Assembly (NCBI RefSeq): GCF_000187745.1
Contig: NZ_GL732486.1
Coordinates: 144,532-208,531 of the forward strand
Direction: 5' to 3'
DNA from: Streptococcus sp. M334
GTDB taxonomy: Bacteria; Bacillota; Bacilli; Lactobacillales; Streptococcaceae
DNA: 64,000 nucleotides
How positions within the stretch are numbered: the first letter of the stretch is position 1; the number at the start of each line of letters is the position of its first letter. The notes beneath the pieces are model-generated. The model saw nothing but the letters and a program-made list of their open reading frames with translations, was not told the DNA's origin and did not search any database. The translations under genes and the position numbers were made by a program. This document shows, in pieces, positions 20,438 through 28,043 of the stretch.

Positions 20438-21243
20438 CATTTTTAGATAAGATCAAGGAAACAGCTGCTTTCCTGAAAGACAAGGGAATACAAGCACCTG
20501 AGTTCGGTCTAATCCTTGGATCAGGACTGGGAGAATTGGCAGAAGAAATAGAAAATCCAGTTGTAGTAGACTATGCGGATATTCCAAACTGGGGCCGTTC
20601 AACAGTAGTTGGTCACGCTGGTAAATTGGTATACGGTGACCTTGCAGGTCGCAAGGTCTTAGCTCTTCAAGGGCGTTTCCATTTCTACGAAGGAAACCCT
20701 CTGGAAGTCGTGACCTTCCCAGTTCGTGTTATGAAGGTTCTAGGATGTGAAGGTGTCATTGTAACCAATGCCGCTGGTGGTATTGGATATGGCCCTGGTA
20801 CCTTGATGGCTATCTCAGACCATATTAACATGACGGGACAAAACCCATTGATGGGTGAAAATTTGGATGATTTTGGTCCTCGTTTCCCAGATATGTCTAA
20901 GGCCTACACACCAGAATACCGTGCTACTGCCCATGAAGTGGCTAAAAAACTTGGTATCAAACTTGATGAAGGTGTCTATATCGGTGTTACTGGTCCGACT
21001 TATGAAACACCAGCAGAAATTCGTGCCTATAAGACACTGGGAGCTGATGCAGTTGGTATGTCTACTGTTCCTGAAGTGATTGTGGCAGCCCACTCTGGCT
21101 TGAAAGTTCTAGGAATTTCATGTATTACTAACTTTGCGGCTGGTTTCCAAGAAGAACTCAACCACGAGGAAGTTGTAGAAGTAACTGAACGTGTCAAAGG
21201 CGATTTCAAAGGCTTGCTGAAAGCGATTCTTGCAGCACTATGA
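20434..21243 (+). CDS. punA: Purine-nucleoside phosphorylase (trimeric type)
   Basis: This family of 269-residue phosphorylases cleaves guanosine and inosine nucleosides to base plus (deoxy)ribose 1-phosphate. PNP/MTAP family motifs are GLILGSGLGELAEE (phosphate loop), VGHAGKLVYG, QGRFHFYEG, VTNAAGGI and GPTYETPAEIR with the GMSTVPEVI stretch. The ATG overlaps the upstream gene by four bases with GGAGACAC before it. Together with deoD (25121), of the hexameric family, the strain covers both PNP types. Confidence 0.95.
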   Translation: MTFLDKIKETAAFLKDKGIQAPEFGLILGSGLGELAEEIENPVVVDYADIPNWGRSTVVGHAGKLVYGDLAGRKVLALQGRFHFYEGNPLEVVTFPVRVMKVLGCEGVIVTNAAGGIGYGPGTLMAISDHINMTGQNPLMGENLDDFGPRFPDMSKAYTPEYRATAHEVAKKLGIKLDEGVYIGVTGPTYETPAEIRAYKTLGADAVGMSTVPEVIVAAHSGLKVLGISCITNFAAGFQEELNHEEVVEVTERVKGDFKGLLKAILAAL

Positions 21244-21297
21244 GAAAGAAAAATAAGTGTGAAAACATCTATATAAATTGGAAGATGAATGAAATAA

Positions 21298-21326
21298 TTA
21301 ACTTCTATATAGAAGTATGATATAAA
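21298..21326 (+). promoter_or_regulatory. Promoter with an embedded 16-bp palindrome, upstream of the lipase/lectin gene
   Basis: TTAACT (21298-21303), 17 bases, and TGA-TATAAA (21321-21326) form a plausible promoter. The perfect palindrome ACTTCTATATAGAAGT (21301-21316) overlaps the end of the -35 and fills the spacer, which is a classic operator position. The regulator is unknown. Confidence 0.6.
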
Positions 21327-21477
21327 AATGAATGAGGTTCCTATACTTTTATAAACCTCTTCAAATTCTTGCTAACAAAGTATAAAAACGAAATCGTGAT
21401 GCTAAAGGAGATTAGCTGATTGGAGAATATTGTTGGTAAAGAGGGTGAAAAAAAATAAAAGAAAGATATATGTATAA

Positions 21478-24207
21478 ATGAAAATCGGTCAACAAATTAT
21501 GCGTTTTGGCATAAAAAAATTAAGTATCGGAGTTGTATCTGTAGCAGTTGGTTTTGCTTTTTTAGCACCGACAGGAATTTCTGCCAATGAAGGAAATCAT
21601 GGTCTGAAAAATGAAGGCTCTGTATCAGTAGTAGCAAAGGATATTCCCGTAAAAGAAGGTACTGATAAAAAACAGGAAATATCCATTATAGAGGAGAAAA
21701 CAACAGCTGCTCAATCAACTTTAGAAACAAAAGAAGTTATTACACATGAGAAAGAAAAAGCAGGAGAAGGATTATATAAAAGAGAATCTGCTGTGCCTCA
21801 TGAGGAATTGAAGAAAGAGGAAATTCTAAAGGATGAGCCGAAAAATTCTCGTCCAGTAACAGAGGCAGACTTTGTCAAAATTTCTAAAGGTGAACTCCAT
21901 GTAGAGAAGGATCTTGTAGATAATTCTTTATACGGTGGAAAATTTTTAGATCCTGATGGCGATGATGATCATGATGGAATAAAAAATAAGGATGAATTGT
22001 ATATTTACAATAAAGATGGGAAAGACTACTTAGGATACCATAGCCATCCATTACTAGCAGATAGTGATGGAGATGGATTAGCAGACGGAGAAGATGATAA
22101 CAAGAAACAATGGTATGTCACAGATCGTGATTCCCTCCTTTTTATGGAGTTGGCCTATCGTGATGATGATTACATTGACAAAATTCTAGATCATAAAAAC
22201 CCTTTTCCAAGTCTTTATCTTGATCGTCAAGAATATAAAATGATGCACAATGAGTTAGCCCCATTTTGGAAGATGAAAAAGGCTTATCATACAGCAAGTG
22301 GGATGGATGCTTTTTTGTTTGAAACTAAGAGTGATCTTCCTTATTTAAAAGACAATACTGTTCAAATGTTGGCTATACGTGGAACAAGACTGAATGATGC
22401 GAAAGATTTAAGTGCAGATTTTGTTTTGTTAGGAGGAAATAAACCAGCGCAAGCAGATGATATTCGTAATGTTGTGAGAGAGCTTGCTTTAGATTCAAGT
22501 ATTACCAATCTTTATATGACAGGGCATTCTTTAGGAGGCTACTTAGCTCAAATAGCGGCAGTTGAAGCTTATCAGAAATATCCTACTTTTTATAATAATG
22601 TTTTGAAAAAAGTTACGACATTTAGCGCTCCTAAAGTAATTACTTCTCGAACTATTTGGAATGCTAAAAATGGTTTCTGGGATGTAGGGTTAGAAAGTCG
22701 TAAGTTGGCTTTATCTGGTAAAATAAAACATTATGTGGTCGATAATGATAATGTTGTGACATCTTTGATTCGTAATGATAATGATATTGTAACTTTTACA
22801 GGTAACTCTAGTTTCAAGCACCGTTCGCGTGGTTATTTTGAAAGTAGAATGAACGCTATCCCGAATTTTAATATTGGAAAACGTGATACACTTGATAAAC
22901 AGGGGTATCGTGATCAAAAATTGGACAAAGTTTATTTCTTTAAGAAAAAGGAAGTTCCCCTCTTGTCTACTCAACCTAGTTCAGAATCATTTGAAAACAT
23001 AGCTCTAGGAAAACGAGTAACTCAAAGTTCGACAGCTTTTGGAGGAGATGCTAGAAGAGCGGTTGATGGGAAATTAGATGGGAATTACGGACATAACTCT
23101 GTCACTCATACAGATTTTCAATCAAAACCTTGGTGGCAAGTCGATTTAGACAAGGAAGAAACGATTCGCCAGATTAATATTTACAATCGAACAGATGCTG
23201 CTCAAGATAGACTGACTAATTTTAATGTGATTCTTTTGGATAGTTTTGGAAAAGAAATTGAAAGAAAGCGTATTGCATACTTGCGAGATAGTTCCGCTCA
23301 GATTTCAATTGATTATAAGAAAGCTCGTTTTGTACGCATTGAGTTAGATGGATATAATGCTCTCAGTCTCGCAGAAGTTCAGGTTTTTCGTGCTGAAAAT
23401 ATTGCTTGGAAAAAACAAGCACGTCAAAGCTCTACCGAGTTTGGAGGAGATGCTAGTCGTGCTCTAGATGGTAATACCAATAGTAATTATAGCCAACAAT
23501 CTATCACGCATACTAAGTTTGAAAATCAACCTTGGTGGGAAGTTGATTTAGGTCGTACGGAACAGGTTGGGCTTGTCCGACTTTATAATCGTGGGGATGG
23601 CGAACTTTCCAAACGTTTGGCAGACTTTGATGTAATTTTATATGATGAAAGAGGGCAAGAAGTTACTCGACAATATGTTTCTCGCTTAGAAGGAAGCAGT
23701 TTAGATCTCCAGTTGAATGGTAAACTAGGGCGCCGTGTTCGCATTCAATTGCGTCAAAAAAATCAAGCTCTCAGTCTTGCTGAAGTAGAGGTTTTTCGAT
23801 TTGTAGCTAAAAATAATGTAACGGCACAAGCTTTTAAGCCTGTACAACTGTTAAACTACACTCCTGTAAAAGATAAAACCCTAACTATCCAACATAGTGG
23901 TGCTTATATTGCACGTTATTCAATATCGTGGGAAGAAGTTACAGTAGATAAAAATGGTCAATCAGTTGTCCGAAGTCGTTCTTGGGAAGGGAATGGACGC
24001 AATCAGATCGCAGGCTCTATCCTCAATCTCCCAATTAAGTCTAATATGCGTAATCTTCGAATTAAGATTGAGAAAAGAACTGGTCTTTTTTGGAATAGAT
24101 GGCAAACTATCTATGATAATAGACCAATTCTTGCACAAGCCCATCGAAAAATCACTCACTGGGGAACAACATTGAATTCTAAGGTGAGTGATGACGATGT
24201 CTTGTAA
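21478..24207 (+). CDS. Secreted lipase with two F-type lectin domains and a cytolysin domain-4-like C-terminus
   Basis: A 909-residue multidomain protein. The signal peptide resembles YSIRK type (FGIKKLSIGVVSVAVG), with likely cleavage after Ala36. A charged stretch leads to two calcium-loop clusters (DPDGDDDHDG at 158, DSDGDGLADG at 195). A class-3 lipase-like alpha/beta hydrolase domain follows, with GHSLG and Ser351 as presumed nucleophile. Two F-type lectin domains (about 506-640 and 640-775) each match HX26RXDX4(R/K). The last 110 residues resemble domain 4 of cholesterol-dependent cytolysins: an undecapeptide-like KRTGLFWNRWQ (866-876) and the Thr898-Leu899 pair. Cytolysin domains 1-3 are absent, so it should not form pores. 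There is no LPXTG, so it is probably secreted and binds cells through its lectins and/or D4. The start lacks a strong ribosome-binding site. Confidence 0.85.
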   Translation: MKIGQQIMRFGIKKLSIGVVSVAVGFAFLAPTGISANEGNHGLKNEGSVSVVAKDIPVKEGTDKKQEISIIEEKTTAAQSTLETKEVITHEKEKAGEGLYKRESAVPHEELKKEEILKDEPKNSRPVTEADFVKISKGELHVEKDLVDNSLYGGKFLDPDGDDDHDGIKNKDELYIYNKDGKDYLGYHSHPLLADSDGDGLADGEDDNKKQWYVTDRDSLLFMELAYRDDDYIDKILDHKNPFPSLYLDRQEYKMMHNELAPFWKMKKAYHTASGMDAFLFETKSDLPYLKDNTVQMLAIRGTRLNDAKDLSADFVLLGGNKPAQADDIRNVVRELALDSSITNLYMTGHSLGGYLAQIAAVEAYQKYPTFYNNVLKKVTTFSAPKVITSRTIWNAKNGFWDVGLESRKLALSGKIKHYVVDNDNVVTSLIRNDNDIVTFTGNSSFKHRSRGYFESRMNAIPNFNIGKRDTLDKQGYRDQKLDKVYFFKKKEVPLLSTQPSSESFENIALGKRVTQSSTAFGGDARRAVDGKLDGNYGHNSVTHTDFQSKPWWQVDLDKEETIRQINIYNRTDAAQDRLTNFNVILLDSFGKEIERKRIAYLRDSSAQISIDYKKARFVRIELDGYNALSLAEVQVFRAENIAWKKQARQSSTEFGGDASRALDGNTNSNYSQQSITHTKFENQPWWEVDLGRTEQVGLVRLYNRGDGELSKRLADFDVILYDERGQEVTRQYVSRLEGSSLDLQLNGKLGRRVRIQLRQKNQALSLAEVEVFRFVAKNNVTAQAFKPVQLLNYTPVKDKTLTIQHSGAYIARYSISWEEVTVDKNGQSVVRSRSWEGNGRNQIAGSILNLPIKSNMRNLRIKIEKRTGLFWNRWQTIYDNRPILAQAHRKITHWGTTLNSKVSDDDVL

Positions 24208-24305
24208 TCTGATGATACAATGACAGTTAGGTTGTCTAGCTTATAAGGAAAGCATTACCTGAGTTTTAATGGAACTTAGGTAGCTCTCTGTGAAAGAACA
24301 AAATT

Positions 24306-24430
24306 AAAAAAGAAAGGAATTGAATCCACCCTAAAAGCGGTGGGAAAAAGATAGTTGGTCTAGCGAGCATCGCTCACTGCACCCAACTCTTATTTTCCCT
24401 TTGCTTTTTGACGGGTTTGGTATCTTTCTG
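24306..24430 (+). repeat. Array unit A1
   Basis: It opens with GAAAGG at 24312. P2 is CCACC/GGTGG. P3 contains AGTTGG/CCAACT and the AGCGA/TCGCT tip. It is nearly identical to A2 at 25001 except for a few substitutions, some of which keep the P2 pairing. Confidence 0.7.
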
Positions 24431-24450
24431 ATTATAAATTTTAGAAAAAA

Positions 24451-24578
24451 GAAAGGATGGGTAAACCGTATTTGCTGAACTGAATACGGGCGGAGAACTG
24501 TGTAAAAAAGATAAACTGTCTAGCATCTGAGATGCTTCGTCAGTTTCCTATTTTTACTTTGTTCTCTGTCGCTATCCT
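24451..24578 (+). repeat. Array unit B1
   Basis: P1 is GGATGG (24455) with CTATCC (24572). P2 is CCGTATT (24466) with AATACGG (24483). P3 stacks GAGAAC/GTTCTC, GTAAAAA/TTTTTAC, AAACTG/CAGTTT and AGCATC/GATGCT. This is the clearest fold in the array. Confidence 0.75.
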
Positions 24579-24592
24579 AAATATGCAAAAAA

Positions 24593-24720
24593 GAAAGGTA
24601 GAGCGTGTGTTTTGATTTGAACACGAGCGGAAAACTTGGAAAATAGATAATCTGACTGAGAAATCAGGATTTCTCGTCAGATTCCTAATTTTCAGTCGTT
24701 TTCTTGTCGCTCTCTAATCT
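24593..24720 (+). repeat. Array unit C1
   Basis: P1 is GAGCG (24601) with CGCTC (24708). P2 is CGTGT (24604) with ACACG (24621). P3 stacks GAAAAC/GTTTTC, AATCTGA/TCAGATT and GAGAAA/TTTCTC. The architecture is that of B1 with different stem sequences. P1 and P2 share two bases as drawn. Confidence 0.72.
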
Positions 24721-24732
24721 TCATAAAATAAA

Positions 24733-24860
24733 GAAAGGATGGGTAAACTGTATTCATTGAACTGAATACGGGCGGAGAACTGTGTAAAAAAGATAAACTG
24801 TCTAGCATCTGCGATGCTCGTCAGTTTCCTATTTTTACTTTGTTCTCTGTCGCTATCCTA
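24733..24860 (+). repeat. Array unit B2
   Basis: A near-copy of B1. Differences fall mainly in loops (TGA to TGC in the P3 tip), plus one substitution in P2 that turns a C-G pair into a T-G pair. Confidence 0.75.
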
Positions 24861-24873
24861 AATATGCAAAAAA

Positions 24874-24990
24874 GAAAGGTAGAGCGTGTGTTTTGATTTG
24901 AACACGAGCGGAAAACTTTTCTAAAAACTCAGAAGAGAAGGAGAGTTCGGGATTGAATTGAATCCGCTCAAATCTTCTTAATATCATCAA
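24874..24990 (+). repeat. Array unit C2/D (recombined)
   Basis: It starts as a copy of C1 up to GAAAACTT, then departs into a compact fold with AGAAG/CTTCT, GAG/CTC and GGATT/AATCC stems. It looks like a fusion of a C unit with the remainder of another unit, the P3 of C having been lost. Confidence 0.6.
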
Positions 24991-25000
24991 AATTAAGAAA

Positions 25001-25120
25001 GAAAGGAATTGAACCCACCCTAAAAGCAGTGGGAAAAAGATAGTTGGTCTAGCGAGCATCGCTCACTGCACCCAACTCCTATTTTCCCTTTGCTTTTTGA
25101 CGGGTTTGGTATCTTATATT
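25001..25120 (+). promoter_or_regulatory. Array unit A2, immediate leader of deoD
   Basis: GAAAGG is at 25001, P2 is CCCAC (25014) with GTGGG (25029), and P3 contains AGTTGG (25042) with CCAACT (25072) and the AGCGA/TCGCT tip. The unit ends in GGTATCTTATATT directly before the deoD ATG at 25121. There is no Shine-Dalgarno sequence within 20 bases of that ATG; the nearest purine-rich GAAAGGA is on the 5' side of the fold. Confidence 0.7.
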
Positions 25121-25831
25121 ATGTCTATCCATATTGCTGCTCAGCAGGGTGAAATTGCTGATAAAATTCTTCTTCCTGGGGATCCTCTTCGTGCTAAGTT
25201 TATTGCGGAGAACTTCCTTGAAGATGCTGTTTGTTTTAACGAAGTGCGTAACATGTTTGGTTATACTGGTACTTACAAGGGTCACCGTGTATCTGTCATG
25301 GGAACTGGGATGGGAATGCCATCTATTTCGATTTATGCGCGTGAGTTGATTGTTGACTACGGTGTGAAGAAATTGATTCGTGTGGGAACTGCGGGTTCTT
25401 TGAATGAAGATGTCCACGTTCGTGAATTGGTCTTGGCACAGGCAGCTGCAACTAACTCAAATATCGTCCGTAATGACTGGCCACAGTACGATTTTCCACA
25501 AATCGCTAGCTTTGATTTGCTTGATAAGGCCTACCATATCGCTAAAAATCTTGGTATGACAACGCACGTTGGGAACGTTTTGTCATCTGATGTCTTTTAT
25601 TCAAACTACTTTGAAAAGAACATCGAGCTTGGTAAATGGGGAGTCAAGGCTGTGGAAATGGAAGCAGCGGCACTCTACTATCTGGCAGCCCAGCACCATG
25701 TTGATGCTCTTGCTATTATGACTATCTCTGATAGCTTGGTCAATCCAGACGAAGACACAACTGCAGAAGAACGTCAAAACACCTTCACTGATATGATGAA
25801 GGTTGGTTTGGAAACATTGATTGAAGACTAA
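25121..25831 (+). CDS. deoD: Purine-nucleoside phosphorylase DeoD (hexameric type)
   Basis: DeoD (236 residues) phosphorolyses adenosine and other purine (deoxy)nucleosides. Family motifs are [46 protein letters not shown] and the C-terminal [11 protein letters not shown], with SDSLV ending the active site. The ATG at 25121 matches the family N-terminus; the open frame starts at a TTG at 25097 inside the leader repeat. No ribosome-binding site is visible near the ATG, and the structured array ends right at it. A strong terminator and a BOX element follow. Confidence 0.96.
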   Translation: MSIHIAAQQGEIADKILLPGDPLRAKFIAENFLEDAVCFNEVRNMFGYTGTYKGHRVSVMGTGMGMPSISIYARELIVDYGVKKLIRVGTAGSLNEDVHVRELVLAQAAATNSNIVRNDWPQYDFPQIASFDLLDKAYHIAKNLGMTTHVGNVLSSDVFYSNYFEKNIELGKWGVKAVEMEAAALYYLAAQHHVDALAIMTISDSLVNPDEDTTAEERQNTFTDMMKVGLETLIED

Positions 25832-26035
25832 AGGTAGGCTATATTCAGAATGATTTCTCTTGTTCTTAAAATGATAACTATCAACAATGAATCAATCCTG
25901 AAATAGGTAAGAATAAGGAAATTGAAGGAAGCCTAATTGTGTCAAAGGATCGAGACTAGTCAGTTTAATATCTAAATCATAATCAAATAAAGTTGGAAGC
26001 CAAGTTGACAAGAAGTCAAGGCTTTCAACTTTTTA
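25832..26035 (+). terminator. deoD 3' region with intrinsic terminator at 25989-26035
   Basis: Most of this gap shows nothing recognisable. At its end AAAGTTGGAAGCC (25989) pairs with GGCTTTCAACTTT (26020), one position mismatched. An inner TTGAC/GTCAA stem and terminal T residues make a long, strong terminator. Confidence 0.82.
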
Positions 26036-26141
26036 ATACTCTTCGAAAATCAAATTCAAACCACGTCAGCGTCGCCTTACCGTACTCAAGTACAGCTTGC
26101 GGCTAGCTTCCTAGTTTGCTTTTTGATTTTCATTGAGTATA
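26036..26141 (+). repeat. BOX element
   Basis: It begins ATACTCTTCGAAAATC (boxA) and ends TTTTTGATTTTCATTGAGTA (boxC), with the typical CCACGTCAGC and GGCTAGCTTCCTAGTTTGC blocks. BOX repeats mark pneumococcus and close mitis-group relatives. It lies just upstream of the sirtuin gene. Confidence 0.92.
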
Positions 26142-26166
26142 ACTTGAAAATTCCTAGGAGTACAAA

Positions 26167-26895
26167 ATGGATAAGATTGAACAATTACAAGGTATTATTG
26201 ATCAAAGTCAGAGAATTGTCTTTTTCGGTGGTGCAGGGGTTTCTACAGAGTCTAATATTCCAGATTTTCGTAGTTCAGATGGTATATATAGTCTGAAACT
26301 AGGTCGCCATTTTACTGCCGAGCAACTGGTTTCACGCACTATGTTTGAGCGCTATCCAGAGGATTTTTTTGATTTCTACAAAAAGTATTTGGTCTATCCT
26401 GATGCCAAGCCGAATTTAGCACATGATTATCTAGCGTCGTTGGAAAAAACAGATAAATTAAAGGCGATTGTGACGCAAAATATCGATAGTCTCCATGAAA
26501 TGGCAGGATCTCAGAAAGTTTTGAAACTGCATGGTAGTGCAGATCGTAATTACTGTTTGGGCTGTCATCGCTTTTATGATTTGACTGCCTTTTTGGAACT
26601 TGAAGGTCCAGTTCCCTACTGCTTAGATTGTCGCAAGGTGGTCAAACCTGACGTGACCCTTTATGAGGAAGCGCTAGATATGGATGTATTTAGTTGCGCA
26701 GCTCGAGCCATTCAGCAAGTAGATTTGTTGATCATTGGTGGAACTTCCTTAGTTGTTTACCCTGCAGCTAGCCTAGTCAATTATTTTTCAGGGTCAAATC
26801 TTGTCGTTATCAACAAGTCCAGCACTCCTCAAGACAGCCAAGCTGATTTAGTTATCGAAGGTAAGATTGGAGAAGTTTTTTCTAAATTGAGATAA
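26167..26895 (+). CDS. NAD-dependent protein deacylase (sirtuin, SIR2 family)
   Basis: A 242-residue sirtuin that removes acyl groups from lysines using NAD+. The NAD-binding GGAGVSTESNIPDFRS is followed by TQNIDSLHEMAG, the catalytic His in KLHGS, two zinc-binding CxxC pairs (CLGC and CLDC) and IGGTSLVVYPA. All zinc ligands are present, so this is a classical single-domain bacterial enzyme rather than a macrodomain-linked SirTM. AGGAG lies 7 bases before the ATG. It stands alone behind the BOX element and ends at a terminator. Confidence 0.93.
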   Translation: MDKIEQLQGIIDQSQRIVFFGGAGVSTESNIPDFRSSDGIYSLKLGRHFTAEQLVSRTMFERYPEDFFDFYKKYLVYPDAKPNLAHDYLASLEKTDKLKAIVTQNIDSLHEMAGSQKVLKLHGSADRNYCLGCHRFYDLTAFLELEGPVPYCLDCRKVVKPDVTLYEEALDMDVFSCAARAIQQVDLLIIGGTSLVVYPAASLVNYFSGSNLVVINKSSTPQDSQADLVIEGKIGEVFSKLR

Positions 26896-26899
26896 TAAC

Positions 26900-26939
26900 A
26901 AACTGAAAGAAGTAGGACTATACTTCCTTCAGTTTTTTT
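26900..26939 (+). terminator. Terminator after the sirtuin gene
   Basis: AACTGAAAGAAGT (26901) pairs with ACTTCCTTCAGTT (26921), with one mismatch, and is followed by T residues. Confidence 0.8.
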
Positions 26940-27045
26940 GTATCACGAACTCAGAAACTATGAACAAGATTCTCTTCATTTCTAGGGGAATTTTATTGTT
27001 GATTTATAAATTGCTCGAGTTATTTTTAATTGTTGAATAAAAGGA

Positions 27046-27082
27046 AAAAAGGAAGACTTTCTGGATGAAAAACTTCCTTTTT
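27046..27082. terminator. Inverted repeat, possible terminator
   Basis: AAAAAGGAAG (27046-27055) pairs with CTTCCTTTTT (27073-27082). It could work in either direction; on the minus strand it would end the kinase transcript after it crosses the BOX element. Confidence 0.6.
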
Positions 27083-27134
27083 AGTCAATCAGTACATGCT
27101 GACCTTAATAAAATGTTACTCTATCGTCTATTTT

Positions 27135-27250
27135 TATACTCTTCGAGAATCTCTTCAAACCACGTCAGCTTCCATCTGCAACCTCAAAACGGTGTTTTGA
27201 GCAACCTGCGGCTAGCTTTCTAGTTTGCTCTTTGATTTTCATTGAGTATT
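27135..27250 (+). repeat. BOX element overlapping the 3' end of the kinase gene
   Basis: It starts TATACTCTTCGAGAATCTCT and ends TTTGATTTTCATTGAGTATT, with CCACGTCAGCTTCCATCTGC and GGCTAGCTTTCTAGTTTGC between. The last 12 bases encode, on the minus strand, the final NTQ residues and the stop of the gene at 27239-27754. Confidence 0.92.
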
Positions 27251-27754
27251 AAGAGATTGCAAGAAACAATCAATCTCTGCTTGAGAATGGAGAATACGCA
27301 TCTTTTCTGGGTAAGTATTGTTTAAGTATTGGTATCTATCCTTAGCATTTTTTGTTCGACCATCCCAGAGAATCCAACGGATAAATTCCCAGTTGAATTG
27401 CTCGGGACATCCCGCTGCCATACTTTCTCTCACTTTTCCTCTGTATTTTAAATAGCGCTTAAAGGCTCTTAGCAAACAATTCCAAGCAGAGAAGTTTAAA
27501 AAGATGATCTGGTCAGCTTGCTCCATTCTTTCCTCATAGCAACACCAAGAGTAGTTGCCATCAATGACCCAGTTTTCGTTTTTGACTAGAAAAGTTTTCA
27601 TTTCGTTCAGCATCCAGTCGCGGTTACTATCTTGCCAACCAGGTTGAAATTGGAGTGTATCCATGTGAAGTTTTGGGATGGAGTAGTAGAGAGATAACTT
27701 TTCAGCTAGCGTTGACTTACCAGCACCAGAATATCCGATAATTGCGATTTTCAT
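27239..27754 (-). CDS. Small P-loop kinase (FlaR/topology-modulation family)
   Basis: A 171-residue P-loop NTPase resembling adenylate-kinase-like proteins annotated as DNA topology modulation protein FlaR; the true substrate is not known. Walker A is GYSGAGKST at residues 7-15, LHMDTLQFQPGW fits the substrate-binding region, and WVIDGNYSW the beta3 strand. The C-terminal residues and stop codon lie inside a BOX repeat, so the native 3' end was replaced or trimmed. It is on the minus strand 52 bases after rpsT and could be cotranscribed with it past the rpsT terminator. Confidence 0.8.
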   Translation of the reverse strand: MKIAIIGYSGAGKSTLAEKLSLYYSIPKLHMDTLQFQPGWQDSNRDWMLNEMKTFLVKNENWVIDGNYSWCCYEERMEQADQIIFLNFSAWNCLLRAFKRYLKYRGKVRESMAAGCPEQFNWEFIRWILWDGRTKNAKDRYQYLNNTYPEKMRILHSQAEIDCFLQSLNTQ

Positions 27755-27779
27755 TTTCTACCCTTTCCTATTTGGAGAC

Positions 27780-27806
27780 AAAAAAACAGCCTCTATGGAC
27801 TGTTTC
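27780..27806 (-). terminator. Terminator after rpsT (minus strand)
   Basis: On the minus strand AAACAGTCC and GGCTGTTT form a stem with one bulge around a short loop, followed by T residues. Confidence 0.75.
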
Positions 27807-28043
27807 TTATTTAGCAAGTTTAGCTGAAAGACGAGCTTTATCGCGGCTTGCTTTGTTTTTGTGAATCAAACCTTTAGTTTCTGCTTTATCGATAGCTGAG
27901 CTAGCAGCACGGAAAAGTTCTTCAGATGGGTTTGCTTCGAAAGCTTTGATAGCAGTACGCATAGCTGATTTTTGAGCTGAGTTCTTTTCGTTTTGTTTAA
28001 CGTTCAATTCAGCGCGTTTGATAGCTGATTTAATGTTTGCCAA
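27807..28043 (-). CDS. rpsT: 30S ribosomal protein S20
   Basis: A 78-residue, very basic, Ala/Lys-rich primary-binding protein of 16S rRNA. The sequence [20 protein letters not shown] is diagnostic. The start is a TTG at 28043 read as Met (MANIKSAIK), with GGAGG 8 bases upstream. An ATG 15 bases earlier in frame coincides with the Shine-Dalgarno sequence itself and would add MEVRT, so it is rejected. It has its own strong promoter and terminator. Confidence 0.96.

Larger units (their letters stand above)
24306..25120 (+). repeat. Tandem array of six structured RNA-like units upstream of deoD
   Basis: The gap between the lipase gene and deoD is filled by units of about 125-145 bases, each opening with AAAGAAAGG. 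In the complete units a short hairpin (P2) follows, then a long interrupted hairpin (P3), then a 3' strand that pairs back to the start (P1). Order is A1-B1-C1-B2-C2/D-A2. Stem sequences differ between types while pairing is kept, which argues for RNA function. No protein-coding frame is credible. The last unit ends at the deoD ATG. I do not recognise it as BOX, RUP, SPRITE, T-box or a purine riboswitch. Confidence 0.75.

Noticed and set aside
21478..24207. LPXTG cell-wall anchor in the 909-residue protein
   Set aside because: The signal peptide is YSIRK-like, but the C-terminus has no LPXTG, hydrophobic segment or charged tail.
24451..24500. Small peptide genes starting at GGATGGGTAAA in units B1 and B2
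   Set aside because: Frames of only eight codons occur in B units, and A and C units have no ATG at that place; the stretch is explained better by RNA pairing.
24306..25120. CRISPR array in the repeats upstream of deoD
   Set aside because: The units are about 125-145 bases with internal stems and no short identical repeats or regular spacers; no cas genes are present.
24306..25120. Purine riboswitch or T-box controlling deoD
   Set aside because: The purine aptamer core, the T-box sequence and a classical terminator/antiterminator pair were not seen. The same architecture also precedes parC, which does not fit purine or tRNA sensing.
26036..26141. Insertion sequence end or small RNA at the 26.0-kb repeat
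   Set aside because: The sequence matches the boxA and boxC modules of a BOX element, which explains it fully.
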